Positions 32,556-35,163 of a DNA stretch of 35,163 nucleotides are shown in pieces. Positions within the stretch are counted from its first letter, which is position 1; each line of letters begins with the position of its first letter. The stretch covers positions 1 through 35,163 of the forward strand of contig JAKSIF010000028.1 in the NCBI GenBank assembly GCA_024398965.1, written 5' to 3'. Source of the DNA: Fibrobacter sp. Its GTDB lineage: Bacteria; Fibrobacterota; Fibrobacteria; Fibrobacterales; Fibrobacteraceae. The notes beneath the pieces are model-generated. The model had not been told where the DNA came from, ran no database searches, and saw nothing but the letters and a program-made list of their open reading frames with translations. A program made the translations under genes and the position numbers.

Positions 32556-33968
32556 ATGTTAAGATTTTTATTGCATATCGCCCTGTTGTTCCTTCTGGTA
32601 TCTTGTGGGGAAGAAGATTTTTTTGGTCCGGAATCCCACACAAAGCCTGTGGAACTTTATGAGCTGGGGCTAGATAATCGGGCGCCTGTCGGATATGTAT
32701 TGGCCGAGAATGATTTTACGGTTCGCAGGTTCTACTACTACGCCGTCAATGAAAAACTGAAAGCTGTTGGCGACACCGTATTTGCAAAGCCGGCTAAGGA
32801 TCTAGTAAGTTTTGAATTTCCCGCAAGGAACATTGAATCCGAGACGGTGATGTTTGTTGCCGAATTGCAGGCCGATGATTCCGTGACAGTAAAGCTTCAA
32901 TCCTTGACGGAGGTGGGGCGTAAAGACGAATTTATACTCAGCACGGCAAGTACTTTGCTAACCCCGCGAGTCATGGAATTGATGCGGCAGGGTTACCCGG
33001 TCTATACTGCAAAAAATATGGCGTTACAGGAGCTACAGAGACAACTCAATGTTCGTGAGGAACTTTTTGATATCGAAGATGTAGATGTTCCCTATGAAAA
33101 TTATGACACACGTTGTGTAAATTGTGATGTTCGGACAATCTGCACCCGCTCCAATTTCGTCGTTTATGCCTGGTCCTTCGTAAGGCAGAATAACAGTGCT
33201 TCCGGGTATAGGGATTTTCTTGATAGTGTCAAGGCAGACTTTGCAGAAGATGGAATCCTGAATGAAGAACATGTCGTCGTGCCGATTGTGGATTATGGAC
33301 TTATGAACTTGACGCTCATTTCCCGCGATATGGATTCTCTAGTTTCCTCAATGAAGCTAATCTGGGATACAAAGTATTCTAGGAATGGTAGCCGTCACTC
33401 AGATAGTTGGTATCATAGGGATTACTGTAAAAGTATGGGGCAATTTGCCGGGGACTGGCAAAGCAAAATGCTAAACCATTTTTTAGGCTTTGGAAAATGC
33501 AATCGCGATAACCTATTTGAAGTTCTGGATAATCCTTTTGAAAGTGGCGCTTCCCAGGATGAGAAGTTTATTTGTGATATTCGCAGTGCCAATGGGCGTT
33601 TCTGGTCAAATGCTTGTGATACGAGCTTCGCTTGGCGACCCTTTACGCAGAAAGAAAAAGACCTTGGACTCTGCATTAGTGACACTGCCCTTGTGCGTGA
33701 AATTTATGCATTTAAGGATTCTGTCAAGTACAAGTGTGCTCCAGATGGAAACTGGTACAAGGTGATTTCTTACGATGAACTCAGAAAGTCAAGGGAGTGT
33801 CGTTCGACGGTAATCTACTACATCGAGGACATTGAAGAATATCACTCCCGCGCTTACCACAATGGTGAAGGGAAATATCAGCCCTTTGACCTTATTGATG
33901 GGGCCTGTAAAGTTAGGCTAGAGCCTCGTTGGAAAGAAGATGACAAGTATTTTGGTCGTTGCTATTAA
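32556..33968 (+). CDS. Large lipoprotein of unknown function
   Basis: The 470-aa protein has a short lipoprotein signal (RFLLHIALLFLLVSC, Cys17) and an acidic, Cys-containing body. C-terminal segments such as YKCAPDGNWYKVISYDELRKSREC recall the Cys/Trp modules found in other Fibrobacter surface proteins, but no domain can be named. Its ATG follows the preceding stop codon by 3 bp, so translation is likely coupled. It converges with the FISUMP gene, with a 7-bp gap and no visible terminator. It is AT-rich like its partner. Confidence 0.75.
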   Translation: MLRFLLHIALLFLLVSCGEEDFFGPESHTKPVELYELGLDNRAPVGYVLAENDFTVRRFYYYAVNEKLKAVGDTVFAKPAKDLVSFEFPARNIESETVMFVAELQADDSVTVKLQSLTEVGRKDEFILSTASTLLTPRVMELMRQGYPVYTAKNMALQELQRQLNVREELFDIEDVDVPYENYDTRCVNCDVRTICTRSNFVVYAWSFVRQNNSASGYRDFLDSVKADFAEDGILNEEHVVVPIVDYGLMNLTLISRDMDSLVSSMKLIWDTKYSRNGSRHSDSWYHRDYCKSMGQFAGDWQSKMLNHFLGFGKCNRDNLFEVLDNPFESGASQDEKFICDIRSANGRFWSNACDTSFAWRPFTQKEKDLGLCISDTALVREIYAFKDSVKYKCAPDGNWYKVISYDELRKSRECRSTVIYYIEDIEEYHSRAYHNGEGKYQPFDLIDGACKVRLEPRWKEDDKYFGRCY

Positions 33969-33975
33969 TGGCACT

Positions 33976-34893
33976 TTACTTTGTCAACTCGTCTGCAGTA
34001 GAATCTTTGTCTACGGTAGAATCTTCATCTGCAACGGGATCGTCCGCACTTAAATCATCTTCTGTAATCTTGATACATCGGATGGAGTAGCCTTCTTTTC
34101 GAAGGCGAAATTCGCTCGAGGCGTTTGCGCGGTTTGCCGCCAGCACTTTGATGACGGAATGTAAGTTGTTGTATTGGGTTGTGTGAAAGTTAGCGTTTTC
34201 CCCAACGTATTTCATGGATCCGTCATGGAACAGATAACCCGTGGGAATGGCAGAAAAACCTGCACGATCGGATCCAGAATCGGTGTTCCACAAAGTTGTC
34301 TTTGCCTTTAGTGCCTTCCCTGCGGTGGAGAATCCTCCGAACTTTTGGAACAGGTTGTCAAACTCGTCGCTGCTAGGCAAACGCCACCCTTCTGGACAAA
34401 TCCCCCTTATGATTTTGGAATCTTCGTAGTTTGTGTAAGTATTGAAACCTTCCTTTTCCAGCTCTATGGAATCAATGGCCGCACCCAATGTGTAGAGCCT
34501 TCCGAAGATATCGCAATAGTCTTGGATGGAAGAATCGCCTCCGCACCACATCTTTCCCTTAAGGGAGGGTGTGTTTACGGAGTCCGCGTAGTTGAGGTTT
34601 TGTGCCATCCAGGTCTGGTCTTCAATTTGTACGGTCCTGTATTTTTTCCCGTCGCGTTTGTCTGTAATTTCACCGTAGGAAATGTCGGGGTTGAATACGT
34701 CGTCTAGTTTGTATGCAGAGGAGCTGGATTGTGCTCTACTGGAGGAACTTCTTTTGACGGGGATGTTTTCTATTCTGTTATGCCAGTCGTCGTTGGATCC
34801 ACCTGTTGGATTTGAATCTTCGGCGCATGCGACGAAAAAGAGGGCGGCAAACGTTAAGAAAATGGTTGTGACGATGTTTTTCTGGCTTGTCAT
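33976..34893 (-). CDS. FISUMP-domain lipoprotein
   Basis: The 305-aa protein has a lipobox (LTFAALFFVAC, Cys about 23), a Ser-rich tether (RSSSSRAQSSSSA, about 47-60) and one FISUMP domain (about 73-280: DGKKYRTVQIEDQTWMAQNL, DIFGRLYTLGAA, CPEGWRLPSSDEFD, FSAIPTGYLF, YSIRCIK). It ends in an acidic Asp/Ser/Ala repeat (DDPVADEDSTVDKDSTADE). It lacks the usual WSSTE; the position reads HTTQYNN. The start at 34893 gives a proper signal peptide; a longer frame to 34944 does not. No Shine-Dalgarno site is seen. The tether suggests display at the cell surface. Confidence 0.85.
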   Translation of the reverse strand: MTSQKNIVTTIFLTFAALFFVACAEDSNPTGGSNDDWHNRIENIPVKRSSSSRAQSSSSAYKLDDVFNPDISYGEITDKRDGKKYRTVQIEDQTWMAQNLNYADSVNTPSLKGKMWCGGDSSIQDYCDIFGRLYTLGAAIDSIELEKEGFNTYTNYEDSKIIRGICPEGWRLPSSDEFDNLFQKFGGFSTAGKALKAKTTLWNTDSGSDRAGFSAIPTGYLFHDGSMKYVGENANFHTTQYNNLHSVIKVLAANRANASSEFRLRKEGYSIRCIKITEDDLSADDPVADEDSTVDKDSTADELTK

Positions 34894-34933
34894 GGGAATA
34901 AAAATACAATAAAAGGGTCTTTTTTCTACTTCG

Positions 34934-34957
34934 TTGATGATCAATGAGTTAGAAAAT
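34934..34957. promoter_or_regulatory. Recurrent 24-bp IHF-like motif
   Basis: TTGATGATCAATGAGTTAGAAAAT contains ATCAA-N4-TTA, close to the IHF consensus, and is nearly repeated at 20322-20345. Each lies in a regulatory gap near a strong promoter region. Binding is a hypothesis. The rest of 34894-35095 is AT-rich, with poly-A tracts that could act as an UP element. Confidence 0.3.
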
Positions 34958-35095
34958 CGAAGAAAATAGGGCTTGTTTTGCTGGGTGTCAAAAGAAAGTT
35001 GTGAATAGAATGTTTACAAGTTGGCGGTTTTGTGGAATAAAACCCGTTATTTTTGAAAAAAGTGAAAAAAAGTGAAATTTTTTCGCATCGGGCCC

Positions 35096-35123
35096 TTGAC
35101 ATCGCGCTGGAAAATTCTATAAT
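35096..35123 (+). promoter_or_regulatory. Consensus sigma70 promoter, probably of an rRNA operon
   Basis: TTGACA (35096-35101) and TATAAT (35118-35123) are both perfect and separated by 16 bp, with A/T-rich tracts (GAAAAAAGTGAAAAAAAGTG) just upstream resembling an UP element. The window ends in GCGAAAGTTC, which resembles the start of the leader box of rRNA operons in related bacteria. No gene follows inside the window. Confidence 0.7.
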
Positions 35124-35163
35124 TGGCCTCACCCTCGAACGAGAGCGGTAAACGCGAAAGTTC

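Overview
The window looks like a chromosomal piece of a Fibrobacter species (phylum Fibrobacterota, rumen/gut cellulose degraders). Three proteins carry the FISUMP domain (Fibrobacter succinogenes major paralogous domain) and two giant secreted proteins carry the fibro-slime domain; both families are characteristic of this genus. Many genes encode signal peptides or lipoboxes. No tRNA, rRNA, CRISPR array, transposase or phage gene was seen.

Layout. 1-709: tail of a probable aspartate kinase, its terminator, a dispersed-repeat copy and a non-coding array of three hairpins spaced exactly 95 bp. 710-4437: accessory genes (PD-(D/E)XK-like protein with an insert, two FISUMP proteins, one PLD-like protein, one DprA/SLOG-like protein). 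4522-8321: dnaN with a 50-aa membrane protein fused head-to-tail upstream, then divergently a coiled-coil protein, an M23-like membrane protein and a HAD hydrolase interrupted by five 54-bp tandem repeats. 8350-11987: a small membrane protein, a G/C-rich palindromic repeat and a 1029-aa double RNase E/G. 12047-20175: two paralogous fibro-slime proteins on the minus strand. 20514-29900: pta (plus), then minus-strand units: pfkA-like kinase plus a TPR-like protein, an OmpR/histidine-kinase pair, an outer-membrane-type protein, a COG3014-like lipoprotein and a PEGA protein. 30040-34893: an ABC-class ATPase with a repeat-derived insert, two coupled lipoproteins and a third FISUMP lipoprotein. The right edge holds a consensus sigma70 promoter that probably drives an rRNA operon just outside the window.

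Most notable points. (1) The RNase E/G gene is a tandem fusion: the first half keeps both catalytic aspartates, while the second half has lysine at both positions but keeps the better S1 domain, suggesting an enzyme/pseudoenzyme pair in one chain. (2) One dispersed palindromic repeat family (GTCATYCTG...GAAYCCAGxGTGACG-like) occurs between genes and inside two reading frames, and in one gene it was amplified five-fold into an 18-residue protein repeat. (3) The 95-bp-phased hairpin array upstream of the nuclease-like gene is unexplained by any annotated gene.
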